Counted from the first letter of the stretch, positions 1 through 10,060 are shown. The stretch is 64,000 nt of DNA from Pseudomonadota bacterium (GCA_021825945.1 JAKAFN010000003.1:62001-126000), one strand, 5' to 3'. Made by a program: numbers and translations. Notes: a model not told the origin generated them from the sequence alone.

Positions 1-351
1 TTCACGGTAACTGCGATCCTGCTCATCCTTGGGCTCGAACGCCGCCACCCGCGCATGGATCTTCTCGCTCTGGAACAGTTCGGTGCCGAAGGGGGCGAGC
101 TTGTCGAGGCAGGACTGCGCCGCGTCGCGCGTGGCCTTGTCGGGCGCGGCATTCTGCAGCACCGAGAGCGGATCGTCGAAGCTCCCGGCATGGATCGACA
201 GCGCGTTGAACTCTTCGAGGATGCCATCGGGCCCGCTGCGGGCCTCCATCGCCGCCATCATCGCGCGCCGCTCCGCCAGGGTGGCATCGCAGCGGGAGCG
301 GATCTGCTGCGCATCGATCACGGGAAAGCCGGGGGGAAGCGAAGGGTTCAT
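1..351 (-). CDS. M3-family zinc oligopeptidase, N-terminal part (cut by window edge)
   Basis: The reverse strand is open from an ATG at 351 to the window edge, giving 117 residues that begin MNPSLPPGFPVIDAQQIRSR. The segment QNAAPDKATRDAAQSCLDKL followed by LFQSEKIHARVAAF matches the helical N-terminal region of thimet oligopeptidase/oligopeptidase A-type M3 metallopeptidases, which degrade short peptides in the cytoplasm. The HEXXH zinc motif lies in the C-terminal half of this family and would be outside the window, so catalysis cannot be checked. It is downstream of tldD on the same strand with a 106-bp gap. Family assignment rests on recalled similarity of the N-terminal region only. Confidence 0.75.
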   Translation of the reverse strand, partial: MNPSLPPGFPVIDAQQIRSRCDATLAERRAMMAAMEARSGPDGILEEFNALSIHAGSFDDPLSVLQNAAPDKATRDAAQSCLDKLAPFGTELFQSEKIHARVAAFEPKDEQDRSYRE

Positions 352-382
352 TGCCGCGTGGTAAGGAGAAGCCGGGGAATGG

Positions 383-403
383 CCGCCGCGGTTGCCGCGG
401 CGG
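383..403. other. Perfect hairpin between M3 peptidase and tldD
   Basis: CCGCCGCGG and CCGCGGCGG pair perfectly (9 bp) around a TTG loop. It lies between the tldD stop and the peptidase start, both read on the minus strand. There is no T-run after it, so it may be an attenuating or RNA-stabilising stem rather than a classical terminator. Confidence 0.4.
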
Positions 404-457
404 GGAACGGAACTCCGCGGGAAGAAGATCGCACGGAGGGCATGAAGCGGTTGCCGG

Positions 458-1918
458 CTACGCCGTGCCGCCGACGGTGAGTCCTTCGATCCGCAATGTC
501 GGCTGGCCGACGCCGACCGGAACGCTCTGCCCATCCTTGCCGCAGGTACCGATGCCGCCGTCCATTCGCATGTCGTTGCCGATCATGGTTACGCGGGTGA
601 GGGCATCGGGGCCGTTGCCGATCAGCGTCGCGCCTTTGAGCGGCGCGCCCAGCCGGCCGTTTTCGATGAGGTAGGCCTCGGCCATCGAAAAGACGAACTT
701 GCCGTTGGTGATGTCGACCTGGCCCCCACCGAAGTTGCGCGCATAGATGCCGCGCGACACCGAGCGGATGATCTCCTCCGGATCCCGGTCGCCGGCCAGC
801 ATGCAGGTGTTGGTCATGCGCGGCAGGGGCAGCGCGGCAAACGACTCGCGCCGCCCGTTGCCGGTGACCGGGGTCTTCATCAGGCGCGCGTTGAGCGAAT
901 CCTGCATGTATCCGCGCAGCACGCCGTCTTCGATCAGGACGGTGCGTTGCGTCGGGTTGCCCTCGTCGTCGATGCTGAGCGAACCGCGTCGCTCCGGAAT
1001 CGTACCGTCGTCGATCACGGTCACGCCCTTGGCCGCGACGCGCTCGCCGATGCGACCGGAGAATGCGCTCGACCCTTTCCGGTTGAAGTCGCCCTCGAGC
1101 CCGTGTCCGATCGCTTCGTGCAGCAGGATGCCGGGCCAACCCGGACCGAGCACCACGCTCATCACTCCCGCCGGTGCCGGTTTGGCCTGCAGGTTGACGA
1201 GCGCCATGTCGACGGCTTCCTTCGCATACCGGTGCAGCGAATCGGTGTCGAACGTCGTCAGGTCGACGCGGCCGCCGCCTCCGGAAAACCCTTGTTCGCG
1301 GCGGCCGTGCTCCTCCGCGATCACCGTCACGGAAACGCGCACCAGCGGGCGCACGTCGGCGGCGATGCGACCGTCCGACGATGCCACCAGCACCACGTCG
1401 TATTCCGAGGCGATGTTGGCCATCACCTGCTTGACGCGCGGATCGCAGGCACGGGCGTAGCGTTCGACCTGTTCGAGCATGCGGATCTTGTCGGTCGCCG
1501 TGGCCGAGGCGACCGGGTCGATCGCGCCGTATAGCGCGCGCTGGCGCCGGGTCTTGAGGTGTTTGGCCGGCACCGTGCGCGATGTCCCGCTGCGTGCGAT
1601 GGACCGCACGGTCTTCGCGGCGCCCAGCAGCGCGTCGAGCGAGATGTCGTCCGAGTAGGAGAACGCTGTGCGGTCTCCCGATACCGCGCGCACGCCCACC
1701 CCCTGATCGATACCGAAGCTGCCGGATTTGACGATGCCTTCTTCCAGCGCATATGACTCCGATCGCGTGTACTGGAAGTACAGGTCGGCGTAATCGGCGC
1801 GATGCTCGAAGATGGTGGCGAGCGTGCGCTGCAGATGCGTTTCGTCCAGACCGTAGGGGGCGAGGAGCAGGCTGCGGGCGATGGCGAGGCGTTCTACGGC
1901 GGGTTCGATCGGTTTCAT
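458..1918 (-). CDS. tldD: Metalloprotease TldD
   Basis: TldD is the catalytic subunit of the TldD/TldE zinc protease, which trims unfolded or modified peptides (for example microcin precursors and CcdA) in the cytoplasm. The protein is 486 residues, the usual length. The sequence shows the HEAIGH zinc motif in LLHEAIGHGLEGD, the N-terminal motif GVGVRAVSGDRTAFSYS, and the glycine-rich C-terminus ending in EGLTVGGTA. I chose the ATG at 1918 (MKPIEPAVERL) because upstream sequence in the same frame is repeat-derived and antisense to the nitrilase gene. tldE (pmbA) is not in the window. It lies just downstream of the nitrilase gene, separated by a dispersed repeat, in the conserved betaproteobacterial order yhdP-nitrilase-tldD. 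Confidence 0.95.
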   Translation of the reverse strand: MKPIEPAVERLAIARSLLLAPYGLDETHLQRTLATIFEHRADYADLYFQYTRSESYALEEGIVKSGSFGIDQGVGVRAVSGDRTAFSYSDDISLDALLGAAKTVRSIARSGTSRTVPAKHLKTRRQRALYGAIDPVASATATDKIRMLEQVERYARACDPRVKQVMANIASEYDVVLVASSDGRIAADVRPLVRVSVTVIAEEHGRREQGFSGGGGRVDLTTFDTDSLHRYAKEAVDMALVNLQAKPAPAGVMSVVLGPGWPGILLHEAIGHGLEGDFNRKGSSAFSGRIGERVAAKGVTVIDDGTIPERRGSLSIDDEGNPTQRTVLIEDGVLRGYMQDSLNARLMKTPVTGNGRRESFAALPLPRMTNTCMLAGDRDPEEIIRSVSRGIYARNFGGGQVDITNGKFVFSMAEAYLIENGRLGAPLKGATLIGNGPDALTRVTMIGNDMRMDGGIGTCGKDGQSVPVGVGQPTLRIEGLTVGGTA

Positions 1919-1930
1919 GGCGTTCTCGGT

Positions 1931-1968
1931 TTCCCCCTCTCCCGCTTGCGGACGGGAGCGGCGTGCGG
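1931..1968. repeat. Family-1 dispersed palindrome (nitrilase/tldD gap)
   Basis: CCCCCTCTCCCGCTTGCGGA followed by CGGGAG occupies most of the 59-bp gap between the nitrilase stop and the tldD start. It shares the CTCCCGC...GCGGGAG core with copies elsewhere in the window. Confidence 0.6.
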
Positions 1969-1977
1969 ATCTTGAAT

Positions 1978-2826
1978 TTACACCAGGACGCGGTGATCGA
2001 GCGCGGGCAGGCTTGCGCGAACGTCCTGGATGCGGGAAGGGTCGATTTCCCCCAGCACCACCCCCGGCCCGTCTTCGCGGACGGCGACGACGTCCCCCCA
2101 AGGATCGACCAGCATCGAATGGCCGAAGGTCGTGCGGCCGTTCTCGTGGCGTCCGCTCTGGGCCGGTGCAAGGACGTAGCACAGGTTCTCGACCGCGCGC
2201 GCGCGCAGCAGCAGTTCCCAGTGCGCCCGCCCGGTCGTCGCCGTGAAGGCCGAGGGGATGACGATGGCGTCGACCGTGCCCAGGCCGCGAAAGAGTTCGG
2301 GGAAACGCAAGTCGTAGCACACCGCGCAGGCGATGCGCAGCGACATGCCGTCGGCGGTGCACTCGAAGGCGACCGGGGTGCGACCCGGCGCGATGCTGCG
2401 CGCTTCGTCGTAGGACTCGGTGCCGCGATGGAATGAGAAAAGGTGGATCTTGTCGTAGCGCGCGACCCGCCGCCCCTGCGGATCGTAGACCGGCAGGCTG
2501 TTGAACACCCGGTCGGGCTCCGGTGCCGCCAGCGGGATCGACCCCCCGATCAGCCAGATGCCGTGCCGCGCCGCCTGTTCGGCAAGGAAATCCTGGATCG
2601 GCCCGGTTCCGTCGGGCTCCCGCAGCGCGAGTTTGTCGGTATCGCGCAGTCCCATGAGACAGAAGTATTCGGGCAACGCCACGAGTCGCGCGCCTTGGCG
2701 CACCGCCTCGGCGATCTGCTCGGCCGCCGCGCGCAGGTTGTCATCGCGGCGCGGCGTGGAGGTCATCTGGATGGCCGCGACCCGCAAGCGGGGCGCGAGC
2801 ACACGGCTCGGCGAAGGGGTGGTCAT
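1978..2826 (-). CDS. Nitrilase-superfamily carbon-nitrogen hydrolase (Nit2/YbeM-like amidase)
   Basis: A 282-residue C-N hydrolase. The catalytic triad is visible: Glu in ALPEYF, Lys in YDKIHLF and Cys in CAVCYDLRFPELF. The spacing and the motif GRAHWELLLRARAVEN fit the branch of omega-amidases and deaminated-glutathione amidases (Nit1/Nit2, YbeM), cytoplasmic enzymes that repair or hydrolyse alpha-keto acid amides. The exact substrate is inference. Its ATG overlaps the yhdP TGA in an ATGA junction, so translation is probably coupled to yhdP. The start was set by that overlap and by the N-terminus MTTPSPSRV immediately before the conserved beta strand VAAIQM. Confidence 0.9.
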   Translation of the reverse strand: MTTPSPSRVLAPRLRVAAIQMTSTPRRDDNLRAAAEQIAEAVRQGARLVALPEYFCLMGLRDTDKLALREPDGTGPIQDFLAEQAARHGIWLIGGSIPLAAPEPDRVFNSLPVYDPQGRRVARYDKIHLFSFHRGTESYDEARSIAPGRTPVAFECTADGMSLRIACAVCYDLRFPELFRGLGTVDAIVIPSAFTATTGRAHWELLLRARAVENLCYVLAPAQSGRHENGRTTFGHSMLVDPWGDVVAVREDGPGVVLGEIDPSRIQDVRASLPALDHRVLV

Positions 2827-5800
2827 CGATGGATCGGTTGCACGTTCGGGTGGGACCACGGGCCGGTCACCTGATATGCGTTGGTGAATGCTTCCGAGAG
2901 CGGTTTGCGGAGCAGATAGTTCGCGATGAATGCGCCCAGGCCCACGGCCGGATTGATCAGGGCGGCGTACGCCAGCGATGCCGTGCCGGCGTTGATCTCC
3001 GGGATCACCACGACGGTCAGGTCCTGCGTTTCGGCGCGCAGGTCCGTACTGCCGCGCACGCGCACGGCGGCATTCAGGCCCTTCATGATGAAATCGTCGG
3101 TGGTGAGCGTACCGTCGGTGATGGTCGCGGTACCGGTGAGGGAGTCGAACGCGAATCCTTCGGCGAACAGGTCGCGGAAATCGCCGGTGAGCCGGTGGCC
3201 GAGCGACTGCAGCGACAGCACGCCGAGCAACCGTGCCGCCCCCATGTCGGCGTGGAGGAACTGGCCGTGGCCGGTTTCGTTGTGCAGGGTTCCCGTGAGC
3301 GTCGGATAGTCGATGGCGAATGGTGATCCGACCCAGGAGAGATGCCCTTTCAGGGTGCCCTTGCCGCCGCGCACGAGGCCCGGGAATCCGAAACGGCCGA
3401 GCATCTGTCCGGCATCGGTGTAGAAGATCACGAGATCGATGTCCATCTTCCGGCGTGTGCCCGGTTTGCCGCCCGTCGTTGCCGACGGGGCCGTGGCAAC
3501 GCGCTGCCACTGGCCGTTGGCCGTGATCCGGCCGTCGCGATTGATCAGGACGAAGCGTTCCAGGATCCAGGTGTTGCGGTTGTCGGTGTCCATGTTCTTG
3601 GCCGTCAGTTCCAGGCGGCCCAGCGGGTGGCTGCCGAGCTGAAACCGGTCGGCGATGATGTCGAGCGCCGGAAAATCCCGCGGCGCGGTATCGAGCAATT
3701 TGGAAACCTGTTCCTGCTGGCCTGCCGCAATGGTGAGCCGGGTCAGGCGTGCGGTGAGGCGGCCTTCCGCCGCATCATGTCCGCTGCTCAGCCAGTGCAG
3801 GGAGCCTGCCGCCTGATCGCTGACGAGATCCGCCGCCCACCCTACGCTGTCGTCGCGACGGGCGTTGAGGGTGACGTCGGCCAGGGTGCGTCCGGCGAAG
3901 CGGAGTTGCTTGACCCGCAGGTGGATGGTGTCGAGCCACGCGAGATCCTGTGCCGAGGGCGCGGCGGCGGACTTCGCTTTCGCGCCGGCCGCCTCCGGGG
4001 CCGCCTCCGGGCCGGCGGCGGCCGGCGGCGGCGCGACGAGGGCGCGCCAGCGGTCGACGTCGAGTCGATCCTGGTCGATCCGCAGGGCCACACCGGTGCG
4101 CGGCAATACGGCCGGGGTGCCGATGCCGATGGCGCCGCGGTCGATCTGCGTGGCCATGCCGGTTCCGGGCGCGGCGCCCGCCGTCGGCGCATGGACCGCA
4201 TGGAGTGCCGCATCTACCACGGTTCCGAGGCGGACCCGCAGGAAATCCTGGCGGGGGGCATGCTTGGCGACGTTCGTCGCCGTTGCCGCCGGGACCGGGG
4301 TCGACTCGATGTGCAGGGGCAGGGACGCGGCGGCATCCTTGCCCAGCGGCGCGGGCAGGTTCATCTTCAGGCCGACGAGGTCGGAGTCGATCTGGTACGC
4401 CAGTCGCCCGTGGCGCACCGTCACCGTGGCGGCATACCGGATTTGGCCTTCGGTATGGTCGACGATGCGGCGCAGGAACGAAGTCGGCACCTGGGGGCGC
4501 ACCCCCCGCGGCGTCGCCGTGCCGGTGCCGTGGACGACCAGGGTGCCGTCGGGCTGCGTATCTCCGGCGATGGTTGCGGTGCCGCCGAGGAATCCGGTGT
4601 GTATTCCGGTCAGGCGGACGGTCCGCGCGGTGAAGGCCATGTGTCCGGTGAGCGCCGTGAAGGGCGCCAATCCGGGCACCAGCGTGAGGGCATCGCCCTG
4701 GAAGTCGACGCCACCGGTGACCTGCGTCCCTTTCGGATCGGCGAGCGGGATGTCGAGATGCACATCGATGTGCGTGGGCCCGCTGCCGCGGCTGGTCGCG
4801 AGCCACCCGCCGGTGCGCGCATCGACGGGGCTCGCGCCGACATAGCGCAGCAGATCGTGGAGATCGCCGGCGCCTCGGCCATCGACGAGCAGATGTGCCC
4901 CGGGGTGTTCCATCGGGGCTACCCGCGCCGTCACGGCCGTGAGGGGATACCCCGACGCCTGCGCGTGCGCCGCTTGCACCGTGAGGCGGTTACGGTCGAA
5001 ACGCAGCTCGGCGTCGATGCCGGAGATCGCCGGCCAGTGGACGCGGACCGGTGCGCCCGCGAATACGGGGTCGATGTCGATGCGGCCGCCCGCGATCTGG
5101 AGGGACGCCTGGAAGTCGCCGGTCTGCGGATCGGCAAACGGAAATTTCCGCGGATCCCCCTGCAGATGGAAGCTGCCGCCGGTTACCAGGCCGTCGCGCA
5201 GCGCCCCCGTCAGCCAACGACGGCTCGCGCCGCGCAGCATCATCGGCAGGTACTGCGCGATCGCCGCCACCCGAGCGCGGCGGATCCGGCCCCGCAGATC
5301 GAGCGGCATCGCCGGATCCTGGGCGCGATAGTGCGCCGACGCATCGAATGCGAGGTCGTCGTTTTCCGCGCTCAGCGCGTCGAGGTCGACCTGCAGCCCC
5401 TGTCCTTGCGGCGCAGTCGGCGTATTGCGCCAGCGCAGGGTCGTCGTCAAACGGTCGAAGCGGACGTGCGGCGTCACGAGTATGTTGTCGGCGTGCAACA
5501 TGACGGCGGTGGAGTCGATATGCAGCGTCCCGTGCTCGGTCGAACCGGCTTCGCGGCCGGCGTCGATATCCCCCGAGAGGTTGTCGAAGGCATAGCGGCG
5601 CGGCGGTTCGCCGACTTGGGGCGGCTCGCCCCGCGCCCCCGTAGCGGGAGTCGAGATGGGGTGGGGACCGACCACATCGGCCATCGCGCCACCCAGACTG
5701 AGTCCCAGTTGGGAAAATTGCGTCCGGACGTGGAATGCGCTGGCCGCCGTCACCGGCTCATCCCAATCCGCCTCCAGGTTTTCCAGGGCCCCGCGCGCCG

Positions 5801-7148
5801 CCGCATGGCGAACCGCGGCCTGCCAGTTCTGCGGCAGGGGGATGAGCGTGGCGAGGCGGCTCAGATCTCCCAGCGCCAGGCGGTTCGCCCGCAGCCGCAC
5901 CCGCTGCCGGGCGCCATCGGCCTGGGGGTGGCGGAATTGCCGGTTGATGTAGACGAGGTCGGTGGGTGGCAGCGTGACGCTTTCCCCGGCGAGATGCAGG
6001 CCCGAAATCCGGATCTCCCGGACATCGGCGTCGCGCGTCCGCCGCCGGCTGGCCGTCAGCGTGCCCGTGACCCGGTCCAGGCGCAGCGGTTGCAGGTCCG
6101 GCCGCAGTTGCGCATCGACGCCCGCCAAGGCGAAGTCGGCGCGGATGTGCTGTGTGGCCGTGCCGACGAAGTCGAACCACACGCGCAGCGCACCGCGGGC
6201 TTGATCGAGGCGGACCGAAGGCGGGATCGCATGCAACAGGTGGCCCCAGCCTGCGAGATCGGCGAAATCGAACTGGGCGTACACGCGGCCTTCCCAGTCC
6301 TGCAGCGGGGCATTGCGCGCCAGGAATGGCGGATGGACCTGTCCCCGCACGTCGAGTACCCCCGCCAGATGGGCCGGGGGCCGCACCTGCAGGGCGAACC
6401 GGTGGGAGAACAGGCCCCGTTCGAGCAGGAAATTGACGTCCGTGAATTGCAGCGGCGGGGCGCCGACATCGGTATAGCGGACGCGGGCGTCGACCACGCC
6501 GATGCGTCGCTGAGCCAGCAGCCAATCCAGGCCGTCACTCTGGGGGTGCGCTTGCTCCAGGTCGACCGGGATGCCGCCGATACGCCAGTGGTGATCGGCA
6601 AGCCGTTCCACCGCCACGTCCGGCGCGACGACGGTGAGCGCATGCATCCGTGGTTGCAGGGCCAGCAGACTCATCCAGGATACGACGGCATCGACTTTCG
6701 GCAGCGACAGCGCGGTCTGTCCATCCGGGCCCTGGATGCGGACGTCCCGTAGCATCAGCCGCGGGTACAACCCCTCCCAGGAGGCATCGATTCCGCCGAT
6801 CGTCACCGGCGCGTGCAGCGCCGCGGTCGCGCCGGCTTCGATGTCGCCACGCCAGTCGCCGATGTGTGGCAGCAGGTAGTACCGTGTCGCCAGTACGGCG
6901 CCGCCAAAGCCGAACCATCCGGCGAGCAGTGCGATGCCCGCGGCGCGCAGGAGGAGTTGCGTGGCGCGCAGACCGCGCCAGCCCCATCGCAGGAAGATCG
7001 ACCGTTTGGCGTCGAGCGATGCGTCCTCGGCGAGCTCCTCTGCGGAACGGGCGGCCGAATGCAGGGCTTCGCTCGCGGAGCGTGCCAAGGACTCGGTTTC
7101 GGTCGGCGCGCGGGGAGGGCCCGGCGGTGGTGGTGTGGCGGTGGACAT
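2823..7148 (-). CDS. yhdP: YhdP family AsmA-like envelope protein
   Basis: A 1441-residue member of the YhdP/TIGR02099 family. These very large inner-membrane-anchored AsmA-like proteins (with TamB and YdbH) support phospholipid transport from the inner to the outer membrane. Residues about 56-80 form a single N-terminal membrane segment (RAAGIALLAGWFGFGGAV), preceded by an unusual cytoplasmic tail of about 50 residues rich in Pro, Ala and Glu. The rest is periplasmic beta-rich sequence with a conserved C-terminal block (SLQSLGHRLTGDFRDLF, then GLGAFIANYLLRKPL). It is divergent from glnE across a 39-bp gap and followed by the overlapping nitrilase gene. Length is slightly above the E. coli homologue (1266), mostly in linkers rich in Ala, Gly and Pro. 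Confidence 0.92.
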   Translation of the reverse strand: MSTATPPPPGPPRAPTETESLARSASEALHSAARSAEELAEDASLDAKRSIFLRWGWRGLRATQLLLRAAGIALLAGWFGFGGAVLATRYYLLPHIGDWRGDIEAGATAALHAPVTIGGIDASWEGLYPRLMLRDVRIQGPDGQTALSLPKVDAVVSWMSLLALQPRMHALTVVAPDVAVERLADHHWRIGGIPVDLEQAHPQSDGLDWLLAQRRIGVVDARVRYTDVGAPPLQFTDVNFLLERGLFSHRFALQVRPPAHLAGVLDVRGQVHPPFLARNAPLQDWEGRVYAQFDFADLAGWGHLLHAIPPSVRLDQARGALRVWFDFVGTATQHIRADFALAGVDAQLRPDLQPLRLDRVTGTLTASRRRTRDADVREIRISGLHLAGESVTLPPTDLVYINRQFRHPQADGARQRVRLRANRLALGDLSRLATLIPLPQNWQAAVRHAAARGALENLEADWDEPVTAASAFHVRTQFSQLGLSLGGAMADVVGPHPISTPATGARGEPPQVGEPPRRYAFDNLSGDIDAGREAGSTEHGTLHIDSTAVMLHADNILVTPHVRFDRLTTTLRWRNTPTAPQGQGLQVDLDALSAENDDLAFDASAHYRAQDPAMPLDLRGRIRRARVAAIAQYLPMMLRGASRRWLTGALRDGLVTGGSFHLQGDPRKFPFADPQTGDFQASLQIAGGRIDIDPVFAGAPVRVHWPAISGIDAELRFDRNRLTVQAAHAQASGYPLTAVTARVAPMEHPGAHLLVDGRGAGDLHDLLRYVGASPVDARTGGWLATSRGSGPTHIDVHLDIPLADPKGTQVTGGVDFQGDALTLVPGLAPFTALTGHMAFTARTVRLTGIHTGFLGGTATIAGDTQPDGTLVVHGTGTATPRGVRPQVPTSFLRRIVDHTEGQIRYAATVTVRHGRLAYQIDSDLVGLKMNLPAPLGKDAAASLPLHIESTPVPAATATNVAKHAPRQDFLRVRLGTVVDAALHAVHAPTAGAAPGTGMATQIDRGAIGIGTPAVLPRTGVALRIDQDRLDVDRWRALVAPPPAAAGPEAAPEAAGAKAKSAAAPSAQDLAWLDTIHLRVKQLRFAGRTLADVTLNARRDDSVGWAADLVSDQAAGSLHWLSSGHDAAEGRLTARLTRLTIAAGQQEQVSKLLDTAPRDFPALDIIADRFQLGSHPLGRLELTAKNMDTDNRNTWILERFVLINRDGRITANGQWQRVATAPSATTGGKPGTRRKMDIDLVIFYTDAGQMLGRFGFPGLVRGGKGTLKGHLSWVGSPFAIDYPTLTGTLHNETGHGQFLHADMGAARLLGVLSLQSLGHRLTGDFRDLFAEGFAFDSLTGTATITDGTLTTDDFIMKGLNAAVRVRGSTDLRAETQDLTVVVIPEINAGTASLAYAALINPAVGLGAFIANYLLRKPLSEAFTNAYQVTGPWSHPNVQPIHR

Positions 7149-7187
7149 CGTCGTTTTTTGGGCGGTTTCAACACTAACATAGCTACC

Positions 7188-10034
7188 GTGAACCCTTCAT
7201 TGCTGCCGATCTACGATGGCGTCCCTCGCGCATACGGCGCCAGTCGTTTCCTGCGCCGCAGCCTACTGCGCGAGGGCTTCGCGTCGGCTGCGCAGCCGGA
7301 CGGCGGCCGGCCGACCGCAGCGGAAACGGAATGGCTCGGGGATGCGGCACGCGAGCCCTGGACGGCCGAGCGGATGGCGCGGACTTGGCCCGAGACGGTG
7401 CCGCGGGATGGCGATGCCGTAGCGGGGGTTGCGCTGGGCCTGCGTCGTCTGCGTCGACGCATGTTGTGCGGGCTGCTCGTGCGCGACGTGGCCGGGCTTG
7501 CATCGCTCGAGGAAGTCATGCGGACGATGACGGCATTTTCGGAATTCGCCGTGCGAACGGCGCTGGCCACGATCCTGTCCGATCTCGCTCGGCGCTATCC
7601 GGTGCCACGGACCGAGCAGGGCCGGCCGCAGGATCTGCTCGTCGTCGGCATGGGTAAGGCCGGGGCCTGGGAGCTGAACGTCTCCTCAGATCTCGATCTG
7701 GTGTTCGTCTATGGTGAGGGCGGCCCTGCGGCGCAGGAGTTTTTCGATCGTGCCGGGCGCCGGCTCATCGCCATGCTGGCCGACGCCGACCAGGACGGGT
7801 TCGTGTTCCGCACCGACCTGCGACTGCGGCCGCACGGCGACGCCGGGCCGCTCACGGTATCGCTGGCGATGCTCGAGGAGTATTTCCAGCGCGATGGCCG
7901 CGAGTGGGAGCGGTTCGCATGGTCCAAGGCACGTGTCCTCTCGGCGCCCGTGCTCGCCGCGGAGGCGGATTTCCGGGACCAACTGGCGGCGCTGGACGCC
8001 GTCGTCACGCCGTTCGTCTATCGCCGCTACTTCGACTTCGGCGCGATCGGTGCGATCCGCGACTTGCACGCCCGCATTCGCGCGCAGGCGCGTCGCAAGC
8101 GCATCGGCGCCGACGGCGTCGATGCGCCGGGCCGCGGCGAATACGATGTCAAGCTCGGCCGAGGCGGCATCCGGGAAATCGAATTCATCGCGCAGGCCTG
8201 GGGGATCATGCGCGGCGGGCGCGATGTTCGGTTGCGGGAACGCGCCACGTTGGCGATGCTGGCCACGCTCGCCGCGACCGGACGGTTGCCGCGCGAGGAC
8301 GCGGATGCCTTGTCCGATGCGTATGGTTTCCTGCGCCGCCTCGAGCATGCCGTGCAGTATCGCGATGACGCACAGACCCATCGCATTCCGGCCGATCCGG
8401 CCGAACGCGAAGCGGTCGCGAAGCTTTTCGGGGCGCCGTCGGTGGCAGAACTGCTGGCGCGCTATCACGCGGCGCGCGAGCGCGTCGAGCGCGCGTTCGA
8501 TGCCATGTTCCCGCCCGCGGAAGCGGAAGCCGGTGGCGCGGCGCACGGCGGCGCCGACGAGACGGACGCGCTGCCGGAGCCGATGCGGCGGTTTCTCGCA
8601 TCGACCCGGGTGGCCGCACTGCCGGAGGCGTTGCGCGGCCGGGCGGGCGCCTTGGCCGCGGTCGCGGCAGCGGAGATCGCCGGGATCGCGCGCGAAATGC
8701 GGGACGAGCGGGGCGCGCCCGATGCGACCGTCGACGACGCGGAGGCGATCGCCGTGCGCTGGGTCCGTCTGATGGAAATCATCGGCCGCCGGGCGACCTA
8801 CTTCGCGCTGCTGGCGGAATACCCGCGGGCCCATGCTCGCGTGCTGCGCGTGCTTGCCGCCGGCGGTTGGGCCGCCGAATACCTGTTTCGCCATCCGATC
8901 CTGCTCGATGAACTGATCGATCCGCGCGCCGAGGAGTTTTCGGCCGAGGTCGACGTCGCCGCATACTGGGCGGCTTGGGCGCGCGACCTCGACGCAGCGC
9001 TGCGCGCGGCGGCTCCGGATGTCGAGCGGCAAATGAACCTGCTGCGCGATACGCACCATGCCGCGGTATTCCGTCTGTTGCTGGCGGATCTTTCCGGACA
9101 TCTGACCGTGGAGCGGCTTGCCGATCACCTGTCGGCGGCGGCCGATGGGGTGCTGCAGATCGCACTCGACGCCGCGTGGCGCAGTATGGCGCCGCCGACC
9201 GCCGCGGTGCCGCCGTTGCCGCGCCTTTGCGTCGTCGCCTATGGCAAGCTGGGCGGGCGCGAGCTGGGCTACGCCTCGGATCTCGATCTGATCTTCGTCG
9301 TCGACGACACCGGGCAGGGCGAGACGGACGCCGCGCGCTGCGCCCAGCTCGTGCGGCGCTTTCTGTCCTGGCTGACCACCGTCACTTCGAGCGGCAATCT
9401 TTTCGAGATCGACCTGCGCCTGCGGCCCAACGGCAGCGCCGGCGTGCTGGTCACTCCGCTGGCCGCGTTCGAGGGGTACCAGATCAATGCCGATGGTCAC
9501 GGTGCATGGTTTTGGGAGCATCAGGCGCTCACCCGCGCGCGCCCCTGCGCCGGCGATGCCGCAGTGGGCGCGCGGATCGAAGCGATCCGCCGTGGCGTGC
9601 TGCAACGGCAGCGCGATCCGGACCTGGTCCAGGCCGAGGTGGTGGCGATGCGCCGCCGGATGCTCGAAGGACACGTCCACCGCGATGCGCGCTTCGATTG
9701 CAAGTTCGACCGCGGTGGCATGGTCGATGTCGAATTCGCCGTTCAGGCGCTGGTGCTGCTGCATGCCCATCGGCACGCGGAGCTGCTGGAGAATCGGGGC
9801 AACATCGGCCTGCTGGCCATCGCTGCCGAGCTCGGCTTGCTCGATGCCGAAACGGCCGAGGCGGCTGCCGACGCCTACCGTCGATACCGGCGTCTCCAGC
9901 ACGCCTTGCGGCTGGCGGGGGCGGCCGATGCCCGGGTCGACCGCGACCGGGTGCGAGGCGAGATCGCCGCGGTATTGCGACTGTGGCGCCGGGTATTGGG
10001 GACGGAGGAGCCGCACGGTAAAATGACCGATTGA
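7188..10034 (+). CDS. glnE: Bifunctional glutamine synthetase adenylyltransferase/deadenylase GlnE
   Basis: GlnE adenylylates and deadenylylates glutamine synthetase in response to PII and glutamine, tuning nitrogen assimilation. Both nucleotidyltransferase domains are recognisable: SSDLDLVFVYG near residue 165 (deadenylase half) and ASDLDLIFVVDD near residue 695 (adenylylase half), each carrying the Asp-x-Asp metal motif. The family motif LGRGGIREIEF is in the first half and FDRGGMVDVEF in the second. I chose the GTG at 7188 because it gives 948 residues, essentially the E. coli length (946); upstream in-frame sequence is antisense to yhdP. It is divergent from yhdP and 26 bp upstream of ilvE. 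Confidence 0.96.
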   Translation: MNPSLLPIYDGVPRAYGASRFLRRSLLREGFASAAQPDGGRPTAAETEWLGDAAREPWTAERMARTWPETVPRDGDAVAGVALGLRRLRRRMLCGLLVRDVAGLASLEEVMRTMTAFSEFAVRTALATILSDLARRYPVPRTEQGRPQDLLVVGMGKAGAWELNVSSDLDLVFVYGEGGPAAQEFFDRAGRRLIAMLADADQDGFVFRTDLRLRPHGDAGPLTVSLAMLEEYFQRDGREWERFAWSKARVLSAPVLAAEADFRDQLAALDAVVTPFVYRRYFDFGAIGAIRDLHARIRAQARRKRIGADGVDAPGRGEYDVKLGRGGIREIEFIAQAWGIMRGGRDVRLRERATLAMLATLAATGRLPREDADALSDAYGFLRRLEHAVQYRDDAQTHRIPADPAEREAVAKLFGAPSVAELLARYHAARERVERAFDAMFPPAEAEAGGAAHGGADETDALPEPMRRFLASTRVAALPEALRGRAGALAAVAAAEIAGIAREMRDERGAPDATVDDAEAIAVRWVRLMEIIGRRATYFALLAEYPRAHARVLRVLAAGGWAAEYLFRHPILLDELIDPRAEEFSAEVDVAAYWAAWARDLDAALRAAAPDVERQMNLLRDTHHAAVFRLLLADLSGHLTVERLADHLSAAADGVLQIALDAAWRSMAPPTAAVPPLPRLCVVAYGKLGGRELGYASDLDLIFVVDDTGQGETDAARCAQLVRRFLSWLTTVTSSGNLFEIDLRLRPNGSAGVLVTPLAAFEGYQINADGHGAWFWEHQALTRARPCAGDAAVGARIEAIRRGVLQRQRDPDLVQAEVVAMRRRMLEGHVHRDARFDCKFDRGGMVDVEFAVQALVLLHAHRHAELLENRGNIGLLAIAAELGLLDAETAEAAADAYRRYRRLQHALRLAGAADARVDRDRVRGEIAAVLRLWRRVLGTEEPHGKMTD

Positions 10035-10060
10035 GTTCTTTTTTCCGAAGGAAACCCCCC

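Noticed and set aside
55..480. Plus-strand frames at the left edge
   Set aside because: They are antisense to the M3 peptidase N-terminus, whose reverse-strand translation has clear family resemblance.
3342..6752. Very long open frame (over 1100 codons) on the plus strand opposite yhdP
   Set aside because: It is the antisense shadow of a GC-rich gene: composition is Arg/Gly/Ala biased, no recognisable motifs, and yhdP has clear family motifs across the same span.
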